From assembly GCA_018398815.1 (NCBI GenBank), contig CM031604.1, forward strand, positions 61,817,968 to 61,881,967: a stretch of 64,000 bases of DNA, given 5' to 3'. Below the pieces are notes generated by a model. It was not told the origin of the DNA. It saw only the letters and a list, made by a program, of their open reading frames with translations, and ran no database searches. The translations under genes were made by a program, and so were the position numbers. Each line of letters begins with the position of its first letter. Position 1 is the stretch's first letter. This DNA comes from Conus ventricosus. Taxonomy: Eukaryota > Mollusca > Gastropoda > Neogastropoda > Conidae. Positions 21,481-32,304 of this stretch are shown here, in pieces.

Positions 21481-22450
21481 TGTCTCGTCATGTATATCCC
21501 TCGTCACAGGTTTTCAGCACTTCAAGCCCTTGTCACGTGTCTTCAACAAGTCTAGCTCTAGCCTTTGTCACGAGTCTTCAACACGTCTAGCTTTCCAAAC
21601 GTGTCTTCATTCATTCTCGTCTGTGTCTATGTCTTGAACAAGTCTGGTTCTTTTCACCTTTCTTAACAAGTCTAACCCTTGTCACCTGTCTTCAACAAGT
21701 CTAGCCCTTGTCAAATGTCTTTTCTCCAACGAGTCGAACCCATGATAAGTGTCTTCGACAAGTCTGGCTTTTGTCACTTGTTTTCAACAAGTCTGGCTTT
21801 TGTCGCATGTCAACAAGTCTGACTTTTGTCACATGGCTTCAACATGTCTGGCTTTTGTCACATGTCAACAAGTCTGGCTTTTGTCACATGTCTTCAATAC
21901 GTCTGGCTTTTGTCACATGTCTTCAATAAGTCTGGTTTTTGTCGCATGTCTTTAATAAGTCTGGATTTTGTCGCATGTCTTCAACATGTCTAGCTTTTGT
22001 CACATGTCAACCAGTCTGGCTTTTGTCACATGTCTTCAACCAGTCTGGCTTTTGTCACACGTCTTCAAGTCTGGCTTTTGTCACATGCCTTCAACCAGTC
22101 TGGCTTTTGTCACATGTCTTCAACATGTCTAGCTTTTGTCACATGTCAACAAGTCTGGCTTTTGTCACATGTCTTCAACATGTCTGGTTTTTGTCACATG
22201 TCTTCAACATGTCTAGCTTTTGTCACATGTCAACCAGTCTGGCTTTTGTCACTATCTCCAACCAGTCTGGCTTTTGTCACGTCTTCAACAAGTCTGGATT
22301 TTGTCAAATGTCATCAAGTCTGGCTTTTGTCACATGTCTTCAACAAGTCTGGATTTTGTCACATGTCGTCAGGTCTGACTTTTGTCACATGTCGTCAACA
22401 AGTCTGTATATTCTGGAATTTGTCACATATCCTCAACAAGTCTAGCCTTT
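21481..22450 (+). repeat. 29-bp minisatellite
   Basis: Tandem units of ~29 bp with consensus AACAAGTCTGGCTTTTGTCA then CATGTCTTC. Copies from about 21700 to 22445 are well conserved; those before 21700 are degenerate. Some units lack ~9 bp (CATGTC directly joined to AACAAG). Open frames of 168-170 codons here are repeat translation. Confidence 0.92.
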
Positions 22451-23578
22451 CTCATGTCTTCCTACATCACCTTACACAATCCCTTTGCCCTCCCTCAAGT
22501 CAGACCTGACCCCTCCCTCCCCTCCCCCACTCCTCACCTCCTCCTAAGGAAGGAAAATACAGTATTTGTACTGAGATTGTTTAGGAGCATGATATGTGCT
22601 TGCTTGTGTCGCGAGTGCCATATATTAGTACCCGTTTTTGTTTGGGAGGTGGGGGAATGGTTGGAGAGAGAAAATCAGAAGTCTGAACTGGTTGATGGTC
22701 GGATGTGGTGTGACCTTTTGGTTGCGGCATGCGTTTTGTAAATTGCTGTTTGTTCTGATTTCATTTTGTTGTGTAGTTTTAATGTAAGTGTTCGTTGACT
22801 GTTAAGTCACGAGGCACTTAGATCAGGCGTTAAAAACATTCGTATTTGTTGACTGTAAAGTCATGGGCACTTATTTGATCAGGCGTAAAAACCATTCTTA
22901 ATAATAGTCATTATGATGATAATGAAAAAAAAGGATCTTTTCAACAAGTTTGGCCTGCGTCATTATCATATTAAATATTATAATTTGCGCACTATGATCT
23001 ATCATATGTAAAGACTTCTGAGGTTATTTTATTCATTGATCCCAAACACATAGATCTTCATCCATGTGATTCTCAGAATTTGCTGTTTTACGCATGTTCG
23101 CACATTAATACGTGAAATCACTGGCGATTTGCTCCCAGTCACAAAAACCCCCCAAAACAAACAAAAACAGAAAACAAAATCCTTCTAATGCAAGCTCAAA
23201 CGAGAGACATCTGTAATCATATGTTTTTCCCCATGTGAAATAAAATTTAATAAAGCAAAATCTACAAAACTGGACTCATTACTGCACACTGCCTTCGCTG
23301 TTGCTTTGTTAAATGAAGATCCAGTGAAATGTGCAAAATATGGAATCTAGTGGAATCTTCATCACTGGATTTGCCGTCCGCACAATGTGTTCACAGTTGT
23401 ATCAACATATCAAAATAGAACCCTCCGGTGTTATCTGCCACGCGTGGGATCCAACGACATCATCGAAATTTGATTAATCCTTGAATATTGCGTCCGCCAT
23501 TGCTGTGTCAAAATGAAATCCAGTGGAATCCTCAAAGTGTGGATCACTGCGCTATGTGTTCGTGGTTGCTGTTGACAG
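22451..23578. other. Non-coding; 55-bp duplication; presumed FAS1-gene intron
   Basis: Two tandem copies of a ~55-bp block (TTGACTGT-AAGTCA...GATCAGGCGT-AAAA) lie at 22788-22893. The segment before 23579 must be intron of the FAS1 gene, since the next exon starts mid-codon. Confidence 0.5.
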
Positions 23579-23689
23579 AGGTGGTGAAAACTCACGTGGT
23601 GAGAGGTGTGCTGTTCAGCAGTGGACTGCAGGATGGACAGCAACTGACCAACGTGCAGGGAACTCAACTCACCATCTATCACCGACAGG
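23579..23689 (+). CDS. FAS1 exon A (penultimate)
   Basis: 111 bp, acceptor phase 1 and donor phase 1 (2 + 36 codons + 1). It encodes the HVV and ...LT..G..L.I core strands of FAS1. Confidence 0.8.
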
Positions 23690-23888
23690 GTTAGAACAAC
23701 TTCATACGTTTTTTCCCCCAATCATAATGCACAGTTATGTTGAGAAAGCCAGTTTGCATAGGTTGAGTGAATTTCTTGAAGGGATATGGCTCGTATACAT
23801 TATACTGAATTTCCTTTCCAAGCTTAATTTTGATCTGTGAAATCAAGACAATTTCTGGTATTTTTGCAACATAACTATTATAACGACA

Positions 23889-23947
<59 letters not shown>

Positions 23948-24111
23948 GTGACATAATATTTAAGGTGGTGAATAATCTAACTTCTCAATTATTAGGCACA
24001 CGATTCTTTGACTTTTACCCAGACTGTCTGAACCACTAGTGTGCGTTTCCGACATGCTTTTATCTGCTGTTTTCACTATTTTGCATGCATTAAGCACAAG
24101 AGGGAGTGGTG

Positions 24112-24156
<45 letters not shown>

Positions 24157-24531
24157 CGTTCGTTCTTTAATTTAACGTCTATCCATCTAACAGTGATCTT
24201 AGACAGTATGTAAGTGTGTGTGCGTGTGGCGTTTTTGGGTGTATGCATGCGAACGGTTGGTGTTGATTTGGGGCGTACATAGGTATGTGTAATGCAATTA
24301 GGCCTAGATAAAATAAATAATAATTTTTTTTAAACACCAAAAACAAAACAAAACCACACACAAATAACTGAATCCAAAACTTTAAAAGAAACACTAAATA
24401 AGCAACTAACACCAAGATGGGGAAAATAACATAGACGTTAAAGTAAATGTCCAAATGGGCTCTTAATCAGTCCTTGAACAACTTCAAAAATGTTTGATTT
24501 GTTAGAGATGACGTGTGTGTGTGTGTGTGTG

Positions 24532-24623
<92 letters not shown>

Positions 24624-24743
24624 CATAACACACGTTGTTTTCCAGATGGCTTGAAAGTGGACGGTTTTACAGTATCAAAAGCAGACATCCCAGCAAGCAA
24701 TGGTGCTATTCACGTCATCGACACTGTCATCTTGCCCAAGTGA
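23579..24743 (+). CDS. Fasciclin (FAS1) domain protein, last two exons
   Basis: Exon A, 23579-23689, follows TGTTGACAG and encodes EVVKTHVVRGVLFSSGLQDG then QQLTNVQGTQLTIYHRQ. It ends G|GTTAGA in phase 1. Exon B, 24646-24743, follows TTGTTTTCCAG; the split codon makes Asp, and it encodes GLKVDGFTVSKADIPASNGA then IHVIDTVILPK and a TGA stop. The pattern YHVV.G.., G..L.T..G..L.I, and NG.IHVID.VLLP is the H2 half of a FAS1 domain, so the C-terminal half of one domain is present. FAS1 proteins (periostin, TGFBI, fasciclin) are secreted or membrane-anchored adhesion proteins. No C-terminal membrane segment follows. Exon A begins two bases into a codon, so more 5' exons exist, but none was found in this window. 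Confidence 0.85.
23894..23947. repeat. (GA)n in FAS1 intron
   Basis: About 26 GA units with one break. Confidence 0.95.
24115..24154 (+). repeat. (GT)20 in FAS1 intron
   Basis: Uninterrupted GT tract followed by a short TTCGTTCG stretch. Confidence 0.95.
24512..24620 (+). repeat. (GT)~54 next to FAS1 terminal exon
   Basis: A GT tract of ~109 bp with a single GC interruption, ending 25 nt before the AG of the terminal-exon acceptor. In the transcript it reads (UG)n. Confidence 0.95.
24646..24743 (+). CDS. FAS1 exon B (terminal)
   Basis: 98 bp to the stop. It carries the NGAIHVIDTVILP signature. The acceptor lies 25 nt after the end of a ~109-bp (GT)n tract. Confidence 0.85.
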
Positions 24744-25908
24744 ACAAATTTTGAAGAGAAAAAAAAGCCAAAAAACAACCTTCTCATTTACGTGTTTGAG
24801 GTTACATGGGAGAGTGTTTCCCTACTAAAGGACGTCAATGTGTCCATTCAACGTCAGATCCTGTGAGCTTGCTGACATGCAAGACTTTCATACTGTCACA
24901 CAATTCAACTCCTGATCCGTTTACGTTGTCATCACTTACGAACGCGCGCGCGCGCGCGCCACACACACACACACACACACCACACACTTTAAAACACTGC
25001 AGTTAAAAAAAATGACAAGTTTATTTCATCCGACAGTGGTAGTAGTAAATATCAAAATGTTAAAAAGACATTCCATCCATCCATGCAGCGACCTTCGCCT
25101 GTCTTCACACCTCAACCCTGACGAGGCAGGGAACGAGGCAGGAAGCCAGTGAAGACCCGGGGTTGTTGTACCTCTCGTGGACAGACAGCACGATCGAATT
25201 CACGTTCATCATCACGTCATTGCCGCACAACCAACTCTTTGACATCACCACGACTAGCTTCTGATTCGTCTCTCTTTTATATCACAAACTAAACAAGAAA
25301 ACTGACACAAAGATGCTATACATGCAAACAGAGAAGCCTTAGGAGCTGTTAGAGAAGAACACAGAGAGCAGGACTCCTGATCTGAACAGGCTTGTGTAAT
25401 ATCGCTCAAGGACACAAACACGCACAGGAGGAATTCCTGTCAAAAATGATTCAGATCTTGCCCTTTTCACTGCCAAGAGAACATCTGTCCAGTCAAGAGG
25501 TGCTTGTCATCAGTTTGAGATTACTATGGTTACGATGGTCCTGATGATATCTTTCCATAACAAAACGTACGAGACTCGCATACACACACATGTAATACGT
25601 CAGACAATTTTCTTTTTCAATACAAAGTGTGTAATGCTTATCACTTAATGGTAAGATGTTATCATTTACAGTGTCAATCATTACTGTTTTCTCCTGGCAT
25701 TTTTGTTGTTTCGTTTTGACCTTAACAACCTTTTCATTTCAATAATCCTGTGAGACCAACACTGACATAATAGAGATAAAACTTCTGCTTTAATATAGAT
25801 AAATTGTGATTAGAGAAAGGGACTTCTGTCGTTTCAGTTTCAAAACACCCTTCATTTTTTTTTCAAATGCGCGACTGTAGCATGTTAAAATCAGACTTTG
25901 AGAGCAAG

Positions 25909-25957
<49 letters not shown>

Positions 25958-27995
25958 AGATTCATGAATACTTTAATGTAACATACGTATAAATATTTTA
26001 CATGTGTACAATAATCAATCTCTTACGCCCCTCAATCATCAGATCTTGCCCTATTTTACTGTCAGCCGTCGTCCAGCCGACATCAGACGTCATCAGCATT
26101 GTCATCAGTTTGCACACGATGGGATGACCTTTTGGGGGAAAACAACAGTGTTGCTTCCACAAAAGAATACTTTAGATGATAAAACATCATTTGAACCAGA
26201 GCATCAAGCTCCAAGAAGTAGCTCTGAGAAACGATTTACAGACTTTCTTGAATCTGTGATATCTGAGTACGTGTCTGAGCTTTGCGTTTTATCATCCCTC
26301 AAAGCGGGAGCTTATGTTTTAAGCTCCCAAGTATAACACTAGTTCCAAAACAGAAAAATCTGTCCAAGATTCTGCTTACGGTATTGACATTCCAGTTGTA
26401 ATGATCCACAGACAAACACATGCTATGTTTGGTCATTTCACTGGTGTACTAATTCTTGAGCAAGACAATGATCACATTTCAATAATAGCTGCTCCTTCTA
26501 CACAAAGACTACATGCAGCAACGCAAAGAAGCTCCTTGAAATTATTTCTGCATCATCTCTACAGGCCCCTGTCTTTCTGCGATCTCCTCACTGATATAGC
26601 CATGTCACAGCCACAGCATACCCAAGTATGATCAGAACCGTGAATGTGTCCCTTTATTACAAAGAAATTATATCTCCTGCAGGAATCTTACCAGTTACCA
26701 ACTGTATCTCATCAGCCTGTTCAAAGAAAGGAAAGAACTGGACCACCGACAGACTCTGCAAGAGATCTCTATTTCAAATGCCAGAGTCAAGGCAGATTCC
26801 CCCTACCTCCCCAACCCCTTTTCTACTGTTCTCCTGCCATGTCTGTTGTTCTGTACATACCCATCGGCTGCCCTCCTGATATCAGGTGGTCTGACAGTTT
26901 TCTAGGCCAGTCAGGAATCTCTACAATGGACTGTCTTCAGTTAGGACAGAAAGGTCCACGTGTGATCAATGAAACCTTTCCGTCTGTTCCATTCTGGAAT
27001 GTCCACTCTCCACTCTGATCAAAGTACTTCAATTTGGGCCTGTGTTTAGGAAGCGGCGGTTATGTCTTTCATGACACCAAGCCATGGAACCTCAGAAGAA
27101 AAGACCATTTCTTTTGTAGGCAGCGGCTGATATGCAACAACTGATATCACAACTGAACCCAGCTTTTACCTTCTTTCCACAGTAGTAACATTCAATAGCA
27201 CATGCAATACATCACACAAGGGATTCCCTGTGAATGTGATTCTGTATGTGGTTATCATCTTGTAAGAACAATCCTCAAATGGAGATCATCATAAATACAA
27301 CCATTCCTCTGATGCTGATCTAAAAGACGGCAGCTCTACATGTATACACCATGACAGAAACTGTCTTCACAAAAAAAATCATCTGGCAAATTTCAAAACG
27401 TGCCACACATATCATACGCGCACACACGGACATCAACAGATTGCTCACGTCAGCTATATGTATAAACAAACAGCCACAATGTCAAGTATATCATTATCAA
27501 TCATCATCACTGGATATTCTTACAATATTCTCAGCAAAACTTATTGAGGAATTCTCATCAGAGATTGCGACTCACAATCACTTCTGTACTACAGTGTACA
27601 ACAAGGATATTTCTACACTGTACTATATGTTGGCATCACAATGCGAATCCCTCAACAATAAACAATAATCAAAGTTTGAACTGTGGGTAGAGCAAAGCAG
27701 AAAGGTTAAGCAGCAAACTGTCTAAAGCTTTGACAGTCTCGTCTTGGCTAACAGGGGAACAAGGCTTCAAACAAGAACAGTGCAATGAACACACAATGCC
27801 CCAGGATAGGACCACACAATGACTGGGGCTCACAATAGCTAATTACTGAAGTCGTGAAATGACAGATGGAAGTACCTGGCACAGGTGATAATGAGGGATA
27901 ATTAATACTGACTTGGGAAGCGCTGTTCTAGGATTACAGGTAGTTTGGTTGTCAAGTAAGATATAAAGCAACATTCAGTAACGGCTGTATGGAGG

Positions 27996-28028
<33 letters not shown>

Positions 28029-28084
28029 AGGAGAAGGTGATCCCATAAAAGAATGACAGAAGGAAAAACAAAAGGTCTGAGAGT

Positions 28085-28086
<2 letters not shown>
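24744..28086. other. Non-coding, possible long FAS1 3' UTR
   Basis: No further exons recognised. The first canonical AATAAA I noticed after the FAS1 stop is at 27657-27662, so a ~2.9-kb 3' UTR is possible but unproven. It contains (GC)n-(CA)n at 24943-24982, (GA)n at 25909-25960 and T22 near 27998-28020. Open frames at 26004-27018 lack any domain. Confidence 0.4.

Positions 28087-28139
<53 letters not shown>
28087..28139. repeat. (GA)n then G9
   Basis: About 22 GA units followed by a G run. Confidence 0.95.
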
Positions 28140-28140
<1 letters not shown>

Positions 28141-30099
28141 ATTTTTTTCTTAAAGCCTAGTCAATCATTCAGAACCTATCTAGGGTTGTCACCGCTCAAA
28201 GAAAAGAAGTTCTGCACAAAATGGCAACAATAAACTGCCATGCACATATTTACATCAAATTCATAGCATCAAAACTAATCTACTGATATCCTTAAGGCCA
28301 ACAGAAGTAGACTGTGCTACATGCACCAAATATTCCCTTCATTTCTTGTCCCCAGTTTATAAAAACACATAAAAAAACCAAAATCACACACAGCGAAAAA
28401 AACACACATGAAAAAGAATATCAAAAGAGCCATATGGGCAAACAGACACTGCAGAATAGACAGCCAGTTTCCACTCTGGACAGTGTATAATTGCCACCAT
28501 CTAGTTGCTAAATTACAGGGGAAAAAAGGCTGGCATGATATCATTTCTACATGAGAAAAATGTCTTAAGATCTGCAAGTACAGAGGTGGAGGAGCCACAA
28601 AGGCAGAGTGACAGAGGATGACGTTAAAGCCAAAAAAATTAAAAGGCCCAGTCAAAGACAGTGAAACAAAAGAGGAAGTAATTAATTTCCAGAGGGGGGA
28701 TCACAGAAGCTCTTATCAAGCAAAGAGAACGAAATCTATTCATTATACAATAAAGATGTTTGTTATGTTCCAGAAATCTTTGTTCACCAAACCAACAAAG
28801 CTTCAGTTCCAAGAACATTAAATGAATTCGTTGAAAGTACATAAAAACGCTAACATCTGGATGACAGATTCATGTTAACAAATATCAATAATCTTTCACA
28901 CTACAATGAGTTAAAAAAAAAAAGTCAACAGAATTTGATAAACACAGACACAGAAACCGACACTCTAGCAACAAAATTTGACAACCAGGTTTAATCCATA
29001 CAATCATGATAGAAAAAGGGAAAAGTGGCACAAAGTGAAATACAGGGACATGAAAACGCATGGGAATGGGCAAGTTTCATTCAACATGCAATTCGAGTAA
29101 CATTATGGACTGGGCATTGGATTCTTCCAAAGAGTACATATTTTACACTCTGTTATGTAAGCTATTCTTTTTGAGCTATTAAAAAAAAAGTTGCGAAGAT
29201 ATTATCAGAGAAGAAGAAATCAGAGACAATCCTGACATCAGTTGATGAGGATGATTCAGAAAAACAACTAACCAACTAAACAACCCAAAAGAGATCTCAT
29301 TCTGCAGTCACCATGATAAGAACTGTCTCAGTGACACAACTCCTTGCATATATCAAACGTGAGACCATACAGACCACTCTGACAGATGATAACAAGCAGC
29401 CTCAACAGTCTTCAGTTTGGTTCAGAACCTACAAGATGTTACGCAACATTCAGAAAAAGGAAGCCACACCACATATCAACAATATTATGCTGAGCAACCC
29501 ACTGTTGTTACTATATAACTTTACCTGAATTGCAACACATACTGGACAACAAGAAGGAAATCTGATGGAACAGAAAATGCAAGCAAGCTCAAGTGATGCA
29601 TGAAATGACATGAAGAAATATGAGATGCACTATCATTTGTGTATTGTCTAATACGACAAATACAGCCTGAACAAGATAGGAGGAGGCAAAGAGTTTGGAA
29701 GATGTGGGGATGTGAGGAGAGAAATCATAGAGAGATATAATAGAGATGTTGGCAGTGACAACTAATAGAGACAGAGTGACACAGAGAGCGACAGAGACAC
29801 AGAGAGAGCGAGAGCATGAGCCAGTTTCAACACTGATTACATTCAGCACATACATATGGGTTGTTCTTTGGAACTGGTCAAGGAAGGGATACAGTCTCTG
29901 ATGCATCAACTTTTTAAACATGATTAAATTTTAGAAGGTATCTTTGAATTATTGGTTGTTTTTACAACAAAACAAGACGACACAATTTTGCTGTCTTGTT
30001 TTTGTATACAGGCAATTATAACATGTGGGTTCTGGGCAGTGGTTCTGAGCAGTCATTATAGATGGGCTATTGCATGACACATTAATGAAGCACAGAATC

Positions 30100-30103
<4 letters not shown>
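28140..30103. other. Non-coding intergenic sequence
   Basis: A/T-rich and apparently unique. Short open frames on both strands have no recognised content. Confidence 0.5.

Positions 30104-30137
<34 letters not shown>
30104..30137. repeat. (GT)17 microsatellite
   Basis: Uninterrupted GT tract directly before a degenerate SINE 3' block. Confidence 0.95.
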
Positions 30138-30139
<2 letters not shown>

Positions 30140-30140
<1 letters not shown>

Positions 30141-30190
30141 AACGATTTAGTCTTGATATGGCCCTTTGCATAGGCTGGGCTCCTAGCAAC
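30140..30190 (+). mobile_element. Degenerate copy of shared SINE 3' domain
   Basis: Reads TTGATATGGCCCTTTGCA then AGGCTGGGCTCCTAGCAAC, matching the block TGATGTGGCCCTTTGCGG...GGCTGGGCTATAAGCAAC seen in three other places in the window. Confidence 0.55.
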
Positions 30191-31713
30191 ATGTGAAAAA
30201 AACTGTTTTCAGCATTTATAAGTTGCAACCTCCCTCTGATCGATCATTATAATGAGAAATATGTAATGTTTTCAAAACTGTTTTCACACTGGTCTTCTAA
30301 AATGATTGTGGATACATACATCTAAAAGCTTATTGTCGCTTACTGCTCTAAAAGCTTATTGTCGCTTACTGCTCTGTATCTCCATGGGAAAAAGCAGATG
30401 GCTATCGAGTGTTGCAGGTATCAATTTCATCTTTCGCTGAAATTTGTCACAAATTTTCTGGTTCTCTGCCACCTTATATCCTGTCAGCTAATTTTATTGG
30501 TTTGAATAGCTTTACAGGTTACTTCAGTGACGCAGTTACCATAGAAGGGTCAGTTTACTTTGATGAGAGCAAGAACACCGGTTTGCTTCACATGCTTATT
30601 GCCATTTCAGTTCTTGTGGAGGGACCTCAGATATTAAAGTTCGAGGATCCACGATAAACTTAGCTGCAACATTTCAAAATAAGAGAAAATTGTAGTTCTG
30701 CAATGATAAGAAAGACAACACAATAGTTTAGGATAAGGTAACTGCATTTCGATTTGCTTTGGGTGCTATTCAACTGCATTATTTTCATAATTTTAAATCA
30801 TGTGTCAGTCACCCTTTGAAATCATGCTCATTCTGAGTCACTGGGTTCCAGTTACAGCCACCCACCCTACCTTTTTTTTTGTTTTCTTTTGTCTTATGTC
30901 TACAGTTATGAAAAGAAAATTCCCCAGAAATGTATTGTTCTTGTTTAAAATTGAGAATATTTTCACCTTCAGACTTAAAATCTTGGCATTCATTTCCATT
31001 CTGCAACTGACTGGGTTCCATGTTGCTTCAGACTTAAAATCTTGGCGTTCATTTTCATTCTGCAACTGACTGGGTTACATGATGCAACTGTCACACACTC
31101 TGCCACCTATACAGCTGTTAAAGGACAGTATGAAAACATTTTTTTGTGTGTGCATTACCTGTCAGTTTCACAAAATATTATAGTTTGGATGACAATGGTT
31201 TCACAACAAAAGCAGAATTGTAAAAAGAAGTATGGTAAGCAGCGGATGTATGTAAATTGAAGCAGATTTTAAAAGTCTTATTCATATTTAAACGGTAAGT
31301 CCTTAAAAATTAGGGAAAAAAACTGCACTTGATGCTTCACAAAGCAAACCATCATTCTATACATATCAGTATCTTTTTTATAACCTGGTGTTCATCATTT
31401 GAGTTCAGTACTGCAACTGTCACATCACAGAAATAGCATTCATTCATGGCTACCTGAAAACCAGTGATCAGGCTGATTTCTTTCTTTCCAAGTATGTTTA
31501 AAAAAAAAAAAGGGTGGGGGAGGGAGGATAACTATAATATCTTGCATTTTCTCTTGCATCAGAGACATTTTCATTTAGGACCCATGTCACAAATATGAGC
31601 AGAGTTTCAAAGAACAATCCATAAAAAAACTTGGTAAATCAATTCAGTGTGAAGTTCTCCTCCCTCAGTCCTCTTCCAATCCCATTTTGAAGCACTCCCT
31701 CTTACATACATAC

Positions 31714-31717
<4 letters not shown>
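30191..31717. other. Non-coding; two short tandem duplications
   Basis: A 26-bp duplication (CTAAAAGCTTATTGTCGCTT-containing) lies at 30321-30373. A ~55-bp tandem duplication (AGACTTAAAATCTTGGC...CAACTGACTGGGTT) lies at 30970-31084. No gene recognised. Confidence 0.55.

Positions 31718-31769
<52 letters not shown>
31718..31769. repeat. (GA)26 microsatellite
   Basis: Uninterrupted GA tract followed by A/CA-rich sequence. Confidence 0.95.
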
Positions 31770-31773
<4 letters not shown>

Positions 31774-32217
31774 CACACACACAAAAAGAGAGACAGACAG
31801 AGAGGGACAGAGAAAGAGAGAGATTCAAAATATAAGTGCCAGCACACAGCTCATCTTCCTAAAAGATGGGCTTGCTGGCTGCATCTGACTTGACTCTGCA
31901 AGGTACCATGAGATGCCTATACACTGGCCCATGATCATACCAAAGGGTGTTAACACTTGTTTCTCATCACCAGCACATCAAGGGCCATAACGCTGTATGC
32001 ACTAGGTGGTCCACACGCACAGAAAAGCATGTGCATAAGCATGTGCATCAACTAGCACAAAAAGCGGGAGCATAATGTCCAAAAATCACTGCATGTGCAC
32101 ACAAGTACACTGAATAACTTGTCAACATGCCCTATTATTTGCACACACAGGCCTGGATCCCACACATGATTTGTGTTCCTTCAATGCTAATCTAAATTTC
32201 TTTCTTTCTTTCCTTTT

Positions 32218-32259
32218 TTTTGGGGGGGGGGGGGTAGGTTGGGGGGGGGGGGGGGCGCA

Positions 32260-32303
<44 letters not shown>
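32218..32303 (+). repeat. Poly-G blocks then (GT)n
   Basis: Two runs of 12 or more G (within 32222-32256) are followed by (GT)21 at 32262-32303. Confidence 0.95.

Positions 32304-32304
<1 letters not shown>

Noticed and set aside
21708..22509. Frames up to 170 codons repeating GFCHMSSTSLA-like units
   Set aside because: Translation of the 29-bp minisatellite.
26004..27018. Plus-strand frames of 76-124 codons as genes
   Set aside because: No domain, no splice support; more likely 3' UTR or intergenic.
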